From positions 1 through 50,659 of the forward strand of contig VDMD01000153.1 in the NCBI GenBank assembly GCA_007026445.1: 50,659 bases of DNA, in the 5' to 3' direction. How positions within the stretch are numbered: the first letter of the stretch is position 1; every line of letters begins with the position of its first letter. Both the position numbers and the translations under genes were made by a program. Of the stretch, positions 41,358-50,659 are shown in pieces. Below the pieces are notes generated by a model that was not told where the DNA came from, ran no database searches, and worked only from the letters and a program-made list of their open reading frames with translations. The DNA comes from Schizophyllum amplum (lineage: Eukaryota; Basidiomycota; Agaricomycetes; Agaricales; Schizophyllaceae).

Positions 41358-42556
41358 CATGATTGGAATCGGTCCTATCCGGCTGACAGACGACTCGGAG
41401 AGGGTCTTTGACGCCGATGAAGAGGTACTCGGCGTCCTCTTATCGCAAGTGCATCTTTCGCAAACACGGGCACCAGATCTTCCTTCTGTACGCTGCGCTG
41501 CAAGCCCATCCTCTGCCTTCGAACATCCATCGCGGCTTGGGATTCCTCGACTCTCAACATGATAAACTCTCCGTGACGGTTGAGCTCAAGGACCCGTCTC
41601 TTCGACCTGCTCCGACGAGTACTTCCTACGACGGGAAGAGATCGTCTAGGAACTCTCGCAAAATCCGTCTCAAGCGCGAGTCGGAGCCCGATGCAGTGCA
41701 GGTCGAGCTGCATCAGGACAAGACAAGGCTGCATACGGCGAAGGGGGACACGGGCAGCGTCCTATGGCGAGCAAGGTGAGTCGGACGGCATCGCAGCCGT
41801 CGGCGGCTGACGAACCGGACCAGTATAGACTTTGCTACATTGGTGCTACAGCAGCATCATGCGCATAATCCCGCCTCCTTGTTTGAGTGTGAGTTGTTGC
41901 CCAGTTTGACTGTCCTTGAGCTGGGGTGAGCAACGATTTCCTGGTTTTATGAGCTAAGGTCCGATGACGCCAGTGCAGGGACTGGCCTCTTGCCCCTTCT
42001 TCTAGCACCCCTCGTCGACCATTATACCGCGACTGACATTCCGGCTCTTACACCTCTTATCTCGAAGAACGTCCAGCTCAACTCGCCCAACCGCAAGCTA
42101 CGCAACGTGACCGTCGAAGCGCTGGACTGGGAAGAACTGCACCGCACCTCCGCATCTCGTCGGCAGCTCTTCACTTACAACGACGGCCGGATCGCAACCG
42201 AAGATAGTGCTGTACCAGACGTCATCCTCGCTGTGGACTGCATATACAACCCCTCCCTGGTCGGCCCGTTGGTGTCTACAATCAATCACTTCGCGGCGCC
42301 AGACAAAACCGTGGTCGTAGTGGTCTCTGAACTGCGGTCTGAGGAGGTCATGCGCGACTTCCTCGAGGCTTGGCTGCGCGCTAATACAGTGCCCTCGAGC
42401 GATCAAGATCCTCAAGAGCAGACAAATGCGATATCGACCCGCTGGGAGATATGGCGCGCTGGCGATGGGGCAGATGGGTCAGGATTGCTAGGTGTGCCGT
42501 ACGTGACGTGGATAGGTAGGCGAGTCCTCACCTCGTCTTCCTCCTCGGAATCGTAG
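41358..42556 (+). CDS. RKM5: Rkm5/METTL21-type protein-lysine methyltransferase
   Basis: Rkm5 is an SAM-dependent seven-strand methyltransferase that modifies ribosomal protein L1 in yeast. The start ATG 41358 gives MIGIGPIRLTDDSERVFDAD. The core has TGSVLWRARIDFATLVLQQ, the SAM-binding LTVLELG|AGTGLLPLLLAP formed across an intron (acceptor GACGCCAG), YTATDIPALTPLISKNV, VEALDWEEL and PDVILAVDCIYNPSLVGPLV. Toward the end are VVVVVSELRSEEVMRDFLEA and VPYVTWIGRRV, before a Ser-rich tail. The order and motifs are those of Rkm5 rather than EFM family members, though substrate is inferred. The gene is divergent from NNF1 with 164 bp between starts. Confidence 0.8.
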
Positions 42557-43256
42557 AGGCGGGAGAAGCCCGAGGACGTAGATTTACGGGATTTTTTTTT
42601 TGGTTCAGGTATGGTGATGAATGTGAAGGTGTTCAGCAGCGCGCTCACGCAATCCATCCAGGTTGGTAATCAGCTTTCCCTCTCTAGGTAGTGTTATAGG
42701 TACAGCCAGGAAGCAGTACAAACACGGTTGAGTACTTGAGTACGCGAGGGCTGTACGTGAGAAGCTAGGCAGGTGAGGACTGTAGGCGATGCGCGCCGGC
42801 GCTTTGCAGGCACCGCAGCCACTGCGGGTACGGCTGCGCGAGACATCCGTGCGATGCGTCGGCCTTTCTGCCTGATGTTGAACTTGAGGAGTCTTGGCAA
42901 GTGTCGCTCTGAGCGTCCTGGGTATCACCTTGAGACTGGCTTGGAAGTTGGTGTGCACCGGTTTACATAGGAGGCAGCAGCGTTCCTGCGTCGGGGCGGC
43001 GCTGATGCGGCTGAAGCGCTGACGGAAGAAGGCGCGTCATGTCGGTGAGAATTGCCATTGATCCGCCTTGGCTTGGCCACGTGACATCCCGCGGTGGTCG
43101 ACCTCCCGGGCGAACCTGGGAGCGCTCCTTGTCCGCAGCCACATCATTACACATCTCGTTCGCATCGCTGGGCGAGGCTATAAAGGTCTATCATCGCACT
43201 CTACACCGTCTTTCCTTTCCACACCTTACTCTACACTCTATTACTCGCTCTGCGCC
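42557..43256. other. Intergenic region upstream of the aspartic protease
   Basis: About 700 bp without a supported gene. A basic minus-strand stretch (LLKFNIRQKGRRIARMSRAA) could be a small exon, but no exon chain was found. The 3' portion contains the protease promoter. Confidence 0.35.
43179..43185 (+). promoter_or_regulatory. TATA box of the aspartic protease gene
   Basis: TATAAAG lies 72 bp before the start codon at 43257, followed by a pyrimidine-rich stretch (CTACACCGTCTTTCC) where fungal transcription often starts. The position and sequence suit a strongly or inducibly expressed secreted enzyme. Confidence 0.5.
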
Positions 43257-44881
43257 ATGCTGTCCCCGCTGCCCCTCTCGCTATTGTTCGCGCTATCCAC
43301 CAGTGCTTTCGTCATTCCCAAGCCAGACGCGCAGGCGAATGGCGCACATCTGCCGCTCAAGCGGCGGTCCCCGAAGGCCAGGTCCTTCGAGGAGATGGGC
43401 TCCTGGGCACGCGCACAACGAGAACACCTGTCGATGAAGTACGGTGGCAAGTCGAGGAAGCGGAGTACCGGGACGAATTTGTGCGTGCTGGTCTTGAGCG
43501 CCCCTTCATTCAGCTGACGATCCTCTGCAGGATGGTAAATCAGAACGCGGACTCAAGCTACTACGGCTCCATCGCCATTGGCACGCCTCCCGTCTCGTTT
43601 GATGTCATCCTCGATACCGGCTCTGCGTACGTCGTCAATCAATGCATTGCGTAGTCGCCCGCTAACAATAGCTGTAGAGACCTATGGGTTGCGGACTCTA
43701 ATTGTCGGACGGGATGTGACAACGTCGCGACGTTCGATACGTCCTCGTCGTCCTCCTTCGACAACAAGTCAACCTCCTTCGACATCACCTACGGTAGTGG
43801 CCAAGCGAGCGGAGGCCTTGGCTCAGATGTCGTGCAAATGGCCGGCTTCTCGGTCTCGGACCAAGTCTTCGCAGTCTGCGATCAAGTGTCTGACGGGCTC
43901 CTCACTTCACCCGTCTCCGGCCTTCTCGGTCTTGCGTTCCAGTCCATCGCATCATCGAAGGCAACACCGTTCTGGGAGGCGCTTGCGTCCGGCGGCGCAT
44001 GGGACGAGTCCGTCATGGCGTTCCAGCTCACGCGCTTCTCCAACGACTCGCAAGTGCAGTCGCTCGAGTACGGTGGCTCGTTTTCGATGGGCTTCACCAA
44101 CGACACCCTTTACACGGGCGACATCGAGTATACGGATGTCGTCGGCAGCCAGTCGTACTGGCTTGTGGAGATGACGGGGTTGACTGCTCAGGGGAACAGC
44201 GTGTCGCTGCCCTCGGGCTCGGACTCATATGCTGCCATCGACACGGGCACAACGCTCATCGGTGGTCCGTCCGAGTATGTTGCGAAGATATACGAGAACA
44301 TCGACGGCGCCAGCGCTGGCTCGGGTGACTATGAAGGCTACTACATCTTCCGTGAGCAGTATCCCGCCGCACACATATGTTCGCGTTCTAATCTTTTGCC
44401 TTCCTTTGCAGCCTGTAACACTGATGTTACCAGCTCGCTAGCGTTTGGTGGTAAGGACTGGTCAATCAGCTCTGCCGACTTCATCGCTGGCCAAATCTCC
44501 CGCTCGGAGTGCCTCGGTGCATTCTTCGATCTGGACACTGGTGGTTCTGCGCCCGCGTGGATTGTTGGCGACAGCTTCCTGGTACGTTCGATCTGCACGC
44601 AAGTAACATACTACTGATCCATGTCGCAGAAAAACGTCTACTCCGTCTTCCGCTACGACCCCGCCTCGGTCGGGTTCGCACAGCTGTCGGATACTGCTCT
44701 TGGATACAACGGCGACGACGATACCCCCGTGCCAAGTGCCACCATTGGCTCAGTCGCTGCGCAGGTGTCGGCAACGTCACTAGGTGGACAGTCGGACACT
44801 AACGGCGCGTCGGTATCGAGCCCGGCTGGCTTGCTGGCTGCGCTCGCCGTCGGTGTCGCCGCGCTCCTTGGCAGCTGCTAA
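43257..44881 (+). CDS. Secreted aspartic protease, pepsin (A1) family, with GPI-type tail
   Basis: The start ATG 43257 begins a signal peptide (MLSPLPLSLLFALSTSAFV), followed by a basic propeptide (LPLKRRSPKARSFEEMGSWA ... SRKRST). After an intron the mature enzyme begins near NADSSYYGSIAIGTPPVSFD. The catalytic aspartates are in ILDTGSADLWVADS (about residue 103) and AAIDTGTTLIGGPSEYV (about residue 295), with the flap tyrosine in ITYGSG. Later blocks are AWIVGDSFLKNVYSVFRYD and VGFAQL. The C-terminal Ser/Thr/Gly linker and hydrophobic end (PAGLLAALAVGVAALLGSC) look like a GPI-attachment signal, so the protease is probably held at the cell surface. Four introns are needed; all motifs are intact. 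Confidence 0.9.
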
Positions 44882-45722
44882 AGACCACCTTCGCCAGGGG
44901 CAGCTTGATGCCAAGTACGGCACAGCGCTTTTCATCGTCAAGCCGCCGCCTTGGTCTACCCAGAACATCGGTTACGATCGTTATATTTGCCAGTCTGGAG
45001 AAGAGTCTGTATATCCACCCCCTATGCCACCTATCGTCGCTGTACCTTTTGCATCGCACGGATATCTACATCGTAATGAGCAGTGGCTGCGGACCTTTGT
45101 TTTGGACGAACGCTGCGGACGTCTTTATATTGTATCTATAGTTATCAGGACTCCGACATCGTACACTACTAGTTTAGCTACTGCACCCGAGGCATGGTAG
45201 ATACGTTATTTATGCGTGTCAATTTGGTCCCTGGAATTTGGTGACTGGCAGGCGACGGAAGATCAGCTGAAGATCTATGTACTTAAAGGAAGCCTTGCCG
45301 CTGTCCTGGATGCCAAGCAACGCACATCCAGGAGGCCGCGCGGCACTTCAATATCTTGCTTGTTGGGCGAACTTCACCCGCCTCATCATATAAGGCGCCA
45401 GACTGGTTCAGTACTTAAGCAAGGTCGTCCCACAAAAGTTGCCACAAAAGTTGCCACAAAGTATCCAACAGCCAATTGTTTGGCAATGTTTTGTATTGTG
45501 TGCTTCGATCGACATCGATGTGTCACGCCGACAGTGTTGAACTTCGTTCTGAAGTTCGACCTACTGCGACTGTGGTCTGGACCGTCCTCGGCTCTACACA
45601 CTACTTGCTCACGGACCCGGCTTTCAAGGCATCTGCTTGATATCAACCTCGCTGTTTCTGTCCATGCAAGCCGAGTCCGCCTACAAGCTTACCCACATTG
45701 CAACTCCGCTATAGACACAGCG
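44882..45722. other. Intergenic region between the protease and the lysine methyltransferase
   Basis: About 840 bp with no supported gene. A long plus-strand frame that begins at 45216 runs into the true start at 45723 in frame, but its upstream part has no recognisable protein. A 12-bp unit is tandemly repeated at 45431-45461. Confidence 0.45.
45431..45461 (+). repeat. Short tandem repeat of CACAAAAGTTGC
   Basis: Two exact 12-bp copies (CACAAAAGTTGC) and a partial third copy (CACAAAG) lie head to tail, upstream of the methyltransferase gene. Confidence 0.7.
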
Positions 45723-47537
45723 ATGTTCTACTATCTGTCCTTCCTCAGGCCTCCGCCAACCTTCTGCTCACCTTCGTCCACGTCTACTAATGCACCAAAA
45801 GGACAGAAAGCGAAGCCCAAGGGAGCCGCCGGCCCTTCGTCTAGCCTGTTGTCAATCACCGTGCAGATAGGCAACGATTTGCGCACGGAGGCCCTCGTTG
45901 ACCCGGCGGGCCGCGATATATTCTACTCGTGGATCAAGGACACCAGCAATGTCTCCGGCGGCGCGAGCTCTACCGCGCCGCAAACGACCACCCCACCAGC
46001 AAAGATAACCACTTACCGCACGGACTCTGCCTACAAAGAGGTTCCCCGTACCCATTCCGCGTCTGGCGAAACAGGGGGAGATGTGGCGCCTTGCACTGTG
46101 GTGTGATCCACCGAAGCGGTCGAATGCACGGCCACGGCTTGCGCCTCGAATTGCAATCGACCTGTGCGACGCCGCGCTGGGTAGCGGCCCCCTGCCGGTG
46201 CTCAGCCAACCGATTACTTTCGACGCGCGTGTACATGCGCCGGAGAAGCAAGTGCGCATCGATCGCGTATATAGGCTGGGGCCCTTTGCGAGTGCGAGTG
46301 ACGCAGCGGCGGATGAGCTGCTGCTAACGATCACTGAGCATACTGGGTACGACTTGGATAAGGTGCGCAAACGGTGATATCTGCGGGTGCTCTGGCTGAC
46401 GACACGCGTATGAAGTAGAAAATCTGGGACAGCGGCATCGGTCTAAGTTCGTGGATCTGCGGGCTGGCGCATGCGACCAGTGAAGCAGAGTGCAACGACC
46501 TGGTGCAAAAGATGAGGCGTGCTCTGTTTGGTCTAGGGGGGAGGCGCATTATTGAGCTTGGTGGGTTTAACGTCTTTGCATATACCATATAACTCATCCG
46601 AATTTTGTGGCAGGCGCCGGTACAGGAATTGTGTCTTTGGCCCTGCCAGCGCTTCGGTATTTGCTCCGATCACAATCAACGAGTACAAGAAGCGAAGCGC
46701 GGCCAGATGACGTCGACGACGTCCCGATCTTGAATCAAAATGAAAAGGACGACCAAAACGGAGGCTATAATCAGCCTGAAGACGAGATCTTCATCACCGA
46801 CCTCTGTAAGTTTATCTCGCCCTTGAATCACCAATGTCATCCGCTGAAGTGATGAAGCTTCCGCACTTCCCTTGCTGGAGCATAATATACAGCAAAACAA
46901 ACATTTACTTGGGAGGCCTGTTCATAAGACTTCAGCAACAGACACTGCCCGTTCAGACGCCAGAGCTGGGGAAGCGGCTGAGAGCTTGCAGGCGCTAGAG
47001 CTTGACTGGGATGCACCCACTATACCGGACGCAATAGCGCGAGGCGGGGCGCTGGATCTCATCATGTGCGCTGCCCAGTCCCTCCTTCCCTGTACGCGCC
47101 TTATTCACATCTGATACCTAGCATGGCCGACGTGACCTACAACACCGACTCTTTCCCGGCGCTCATCAGCACGGTCCGACGATTGATAGATCTAAACGTG
47201 CCACCTAAGCCACCACCAATGATCCTACTGGGTTACAAGCAGCGGCACCCTGACGAACGTGCACTGTGGGACATGGCACAACAAGAGGCGGGCGTGAAAT
47301 TTGTGAGGGTATGTATGCGCTCTTTGGGACTTCTACTCAGAAGCGGAGGCGATTCTCTTCAGATCTACGCCTTCTGCGACCGCTTCATCTCTGCATGAGC
47401 ATGCCTAAATGGTGTCGTACATTGCTGATACCCATACGCAGGTCGGCGAACGCCGCGGTTTTCCAAGATCACCAGAAGAGGTCACTGGACACGGAGAGGG
47501 AGAGGTGGAAGTGTGGATCGGGACCGTGCAGAAGTGA
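45723..47537 (+). CDS. METTL21-type protein-lysine methyltransferase (elongation-factor or ribosomal substrate), with a frame break
   Basis: The start ATG 45723 gives MFYYLSFLRPPPTFCSP, then VQIGNDLRTEALVDPAGRDI and ITTYRTDSAYKEVP. The methyltransferase core follows from other exons: KKIWDSGIGLSSWICGLA, GGRRIIELGAGTGIVSLALP, SSALPLLEHNIQQNKHLLG, LDLIIMADVTYNTDSFPALI and MILLGYKQRHPDERALWDMA. It ends VEVWIGTVQK with TGA 47535-47537. Between KEVP and MWRLALWCDPPK the frame shifts: a CCCC run at 46044-46047 is one base too long for the natural continuation VPIPRLAKQGEMWRLALW. This is a real break or a sequencing error; the rest is conserved, which favours an error. Substrate is unknown; relatives modify elongation factors. 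Confidence 0.78.
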
Positions 47538-47682
47538 CACTTGCTCTCGGACAAACTTCATTAGCAGTATTTTGCTCTCTCGAAATACATCAATTTGGAT
47601 AGTAGGGAGGCGAGTAGTCGCCTTCCAGATCACTTCCAGATCCCGTACAACATCACCGAGTTCTGAAAAACGTTATGGCTAA

Positions 47683-48996
47683 TTAAGCAGCAGGCGCCTG
47701 CAGCCTCTGCTTCTTGCGTTTTTTCTTTCGTTTCTCGTCAACAGAGCTCGTCTGGATTGCCGTCCCGTCCTCGACATCCTCACGAGGGCGCTTTCCCCGA
47801 GCGACTGACGCTTCTGGCGCGGATGCCGCAGTCGACACGTCGTTTTGTGGCGTGGATAGGTCCTGTGCTATGGTTGACAATGATTGTGCCGGTAGCGACG
47901 GTAGTGACGCTGCGCCTGGTATGACGACCTTCGGCTCGGAGAGCACGGCGCGGTATGTTTTACGGGTTTCTGTGAAGATGATGAGCGCTTGAAAGTGAAG
48001 GGGACTTCAGAGAAAACTTACGTGCGCGTATAAGCAGGGATTTGGGTACCACAGTGGAGGTGTCGTGTGCAAGATTTTGGGGAAGGCCGACAATGCTGAT
48101 CCTGGTGGGACAGGCGTGAGTAAACGAGGAGGATAGACAATATTCACACCCCCAGCCTTCATACTCACAGATTGCTCACATCCCGTGGTGCACGAATATC
48201 TGCATCGCTACAAGCGCCGCTCGAAACCAGAATTCCCTTCCCTTTCGTCACACGTGCAAGCTCGCGCGCCGCAGCCCACCAGTTCTTCTTCGCGCTGGTA
48301 CCGTCTTCCGCCGCACCTGCGTCCACTAGAACTTCGTCATTCCGGCCGCCCAAGGCACCGACATAGGTCAACTCGAACACGGCGCCGTTTTTGAGCGCCG
48401 TGCGCACGGGCGTGTGCTTCATGTAAAACGGCACGCGTGGGAGGGTAACGGGTACAGTGATGATGTGAGCTGTGAGAGGAGACGGCTGGCTGTGCGTGAG
48501 GCATGCGAGATTGAAGGTGGTGAGGCTGGTCGGGACAAGGCCGAGGATGTCGTAGGAATTGAGGAATGATTGATTATTGCTTGTCTGTCGATTGATGAGC
48601 GCATGTACCTCAATGTACCAGGATGTCAGACGTACCAAACCAAATCCCTTTTCGCTGTCCGAATCGAGAATGACGTTGAGCCGTTTGAGAAAGAGAACGC
48701 CGGGCCGCGAGCGCAGTTGCGGAATGAGGACGTCGAGGATGTTCGCGTTGACTTTAGGGTCGATCTTCTTGTGTAGCGTCTGTGTAAACGCAAGAACAGT
48801 GTATCCTACTTGCTCTGAGAGTCAACGTGAGTATGCGGGAAAGCGGACAGGTCCTACAGTGCACGAGTAGCTCGATGCGCGCCTCGATCGCGTTGATTTC
48901 CGCGGCGCTGAAGGTGATGGGGCCCTGTTTCGCCTTTCCCTTTTTCGAGCTAGATGATGAAGGGCACTGTATAGGGACATTCAGGTCAAAGTACAT
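47683..48996 (-). CDS. RPP1: RNase P/MRP protein subunit Rpp1 (Rpp30 homologue)
   Basis: Rpp1 is a TIM-barrel-like protein subunit shared by RNase P and RNase MRP, needed for tRNA and rRNA processing in the nucleus. The start ATG 48996 gives MYFDLNVPIQCPSSSSSKK. Joined exons give AEINAIEARIELLVH|LGYTVLAFTQTLHKKIDP, LFLKRLNVILDSDSEKGFGL, NNQSFLNSYDILGLVPTSLT, VPFYMKHTPVRTALKNGAVF and ARVTKGKGILVSSGACSDAD. The tail (RPREDVEDGT, then KRKKKRKKQR) is a nuclear-localisation-like basic run before the stop at 47683. Introns are short and frames intact. It is divergent from the F-box gene with 166 bp between starts and convergent with the methyltransferase (145 bp between stops). Confidence 0.9.
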
Positions 48997-49162
48997 GGCG
49001 AGAACGAGTCTGCATTCGAGAGCTGGAGAACAATAGAAAGCACTTGCCAAGTTAAGCGCCGGGTCACGGGTTGTTATCGAAGTCGTGGGAAAATAAACGG
49101 CCATGTCCGAGGTGCCCAAGCTCCGGCAAGGCAGGCCGTCATGTTGAACTCCACGATGTCCG

Positions 49163-50659
49163 ATGGCCATCGAAGCCTTCATCAACTGCTTCGATCTACT
49201 GCATCTTACTCTTTCTTACTTGGACAGAGATAAATGGTGTCTCGCTGAATGTGCACAGGTTAGCACCTCCTTCTTCCAAGCAGCATCGCGCTTGCTGTAC
49301 GCCCGCGTGGTGTACGTGAAACCGGGCACCTCAGAATTCTGTGGAATAGAGGTATATACAAGATCTTCGATTTCGTCGACACGGGCTTTGCTATGCTAAC
49401 TACCGTCGACAGCCGCCAGCGCAGATACTCAGCGCCGCGACCCCAACATACGCCCCTTATGTGCAAGCACTTGTAGTGCAAGGTCAGCAAACCAGGATGT
49501 CCTACTTTATATATCACGACAGGCTAACTTATCTTAGGTGACATCTTTGGTGCTGCCGTGCAGGGCACACTCAAGCACCTCAAAGACTGCCTTGGCACGT
49601 TTCTTCATCTACAGAGTCTTGCTCTGTTGGCGAGACTCTATACCCGAGACATTGCCGACATCGCATCAACAATCCACAATCTTCATAACTTAAAGGAACT
49701 GACAGTGGGGCTCGACTTCCTCCATATATTGACGGCAGCAATACCTGCCATATCGGGGGGCGAAGAGCTACCTAAGCGACTATCGACGACTCTAGAAACG
49801 CTCGTGGAAGAAGCCGAAGAAGGGGAGGAGGAAGAGGAAGTGGTGGCAGAAGAGCAGACGGAGGGATCAGCTTCAACATGGGCTGTAGCGTCAAAAACCG
49901 ACCTGCCACTCTATCGTCTTGAATCTCTCACAATCGCCAGTCCGTCTCGTGCGCTTCTCGACGGCTTTCCGGAATGGCTGTCGGAACTCGCTGCAACGTT
50001 GCGCGCTCTGCATTTTCAGGTATGTCGTCACGTCGACATGTCTCGCCGCTTTTTCTCGCTGTCTGCACACTCAACTCATCTGCCCAGGCCAACTGCGGTT
50101 CTATAACCCCCGGCGTTCTTACTGGCCTTGTATCTCATCTATCGAACGTCACCACTTTTAGTCTTGGCCTCTCGTACTCGTTGACCGACGCAACGGTGTT
50201 CGGCGCCCTTTCCTCTCTCCCTGCTTTACGCGAGGTGGAGCTTGTATACTATCTAGTAGTCTACGATCGTGTGGCACATGTCCCGATGAACTGAACAAAT
50301 CTGCTCATCGATATGGCCAGCAACTCAACTCCCCCGCTCGCTTCCCCCCTCTGCGCAACCTTCGCAAGTTCACGGTGCGGCATCCGCGCGCATACAACAA
50401 AGGTTATGCGCTCCACTTCGCGACATGGGTGCGGAAGGCGGTGGCGCAAGGGAAGCTGGAGATGTTGCGCCTGGTATGCTTGGACGACAACGAAGAGAGC
50501 GAGCGCAGGGATGGGGATGATGTGCCGACGGTTTCGAACAGTGCGTGATGATACTGGATGACGCTGGCTTGCCGCTTCGTGGCGATGTCGCGAAGCAAGC
50601 TTCCTCACGCTAAACTTCGATTCAGATCACCTGTATCTTGTGGCGGAGAACCATTCGGT
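49163..50659 (+). CDS. F-box/leucine-rich-repeat-like protein, 3' part cut by window edge
   Basis: The N-terminus (MAIEAFINCFDLLHLTLSYL, DRDKWCLAECAQVSTSFFQA) has the pattern of an F-box-like helix bundle. Later exons give LKHLKDCLGTFLHLQSLALL, IHNLHNLKELTVGLDFLHIL, LYRLESLTIASPSRALLDGF, VTTFSLGLSYSLTDATVFGA, FPPLRNLRKFTVRHPRAYNK and LEMLRLVCLDDN, evenly spaced leucine-rich segments. A Glu-rich insert (VEEAEEGEEEEEVVAEEQTE) sits in the middle. Such proteins are often adaptors of SCF ubiquitin ligases, but the F-box is not strong enough to be sure. Five exons join in frame; the last (HLYLVAENHS) is open at the right edge. Confidence 0.68.

Noticed and set aside
42605..43035. Small basic minus-strand gene, possibly a mitochondrial ribosomal protein
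   Set aside because: The basic segment LLKFNIRQKGRRIARMSRAA could not be joined to exons with proper splice sites or matched to a known family.
45216..45722. In-frame extension of the lysine methyltransferase to an upstream start
   Set aside because: The extra ~170 residues are unlike any methyltransferase, contain a tandem-repeat translation, and the conserved MFYYLSFLRPPP start at 45723 fits the family.

Overview
The window is nuclear DNA of a filamentous basidiomycete, most likely an Agaricomycete of the polypore type. The genes are split by many short introns (about 45-65 nt, usually GTGAGT/GTGCGT...CAG), GC content is high, and the proteins have a basidiomycete character: a TET/JBP oxygenase, a BTB-domain family, UstYa-like enzymes and an F-box/LRR protein. 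No bacterial operon structure, rRNA, CRISPR array or viral genome was seen.

Layout. 1-1.0 kb: 5' part of BUD6 (minus), cut by the window edge. 1.0-14.7 kb: a repeat-rich accessory block holding an orphan XPG/Rad2-type nuclease, a TET/JBP-type dioxygenase with intact catalytic residues, a large DDE-type transposase-like gene convergent to it, a ~470-bp palindrome with G14/C14 tracts, and two copies of one repeat facing each other at 1.14-1.23 and 14.52-14.59 kb. 14.7-29.8 kb: a dense housekeeping block with a BTB protein, a Dcr2-like phosphatase, mitochondrial ribosomal protein uL23m, exocyst SEC6, ubiquinone hydroxylase COQ6, an unrecognised proline-rich protein, a 126-residue stand-alone copy of the BUD6 N-terminal domain, and class 2 dihydroorotate dehydrogenase. 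29.8-40.2 kb: a second accessory block with a broken acyltransferase, a TA-flanked 312-bp inverted-repeat element, a bestrophin-type channel, two tiny multi-exon genes, abutting remnants of a UstYa-like enzyme and an epoxide hydrolase, and a 1,060-bp terminal-inverted-repeat element with a 6-bp target-site duplication. 40.2-50.7 kb: housekeeping again, with kinetochore NNF1, an RKM5-like methyltransferase, a secreted aspartic protease with a GPI-type tail, a METTL21-type lysine methyltransferase, RNase P subunit RPP1, and an F-box/LRR protein cut by the right edge.

How it fits together. The housekeeping genes do not form a pathway; they are paired by shared promoters. Four divergent pairs have start codons only 164-168 bp apart. 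The accessory blocks are where mobile DNA and gene decay concentrate. The most interesting items are the mini-BUD6 paralogue, the TET/JBP plus transposase-like block, and the two well-delimited non-autonomous elements. Some frame breaks are single-base changes in homopolymer runs of conserved genes and may be sequencing errors.
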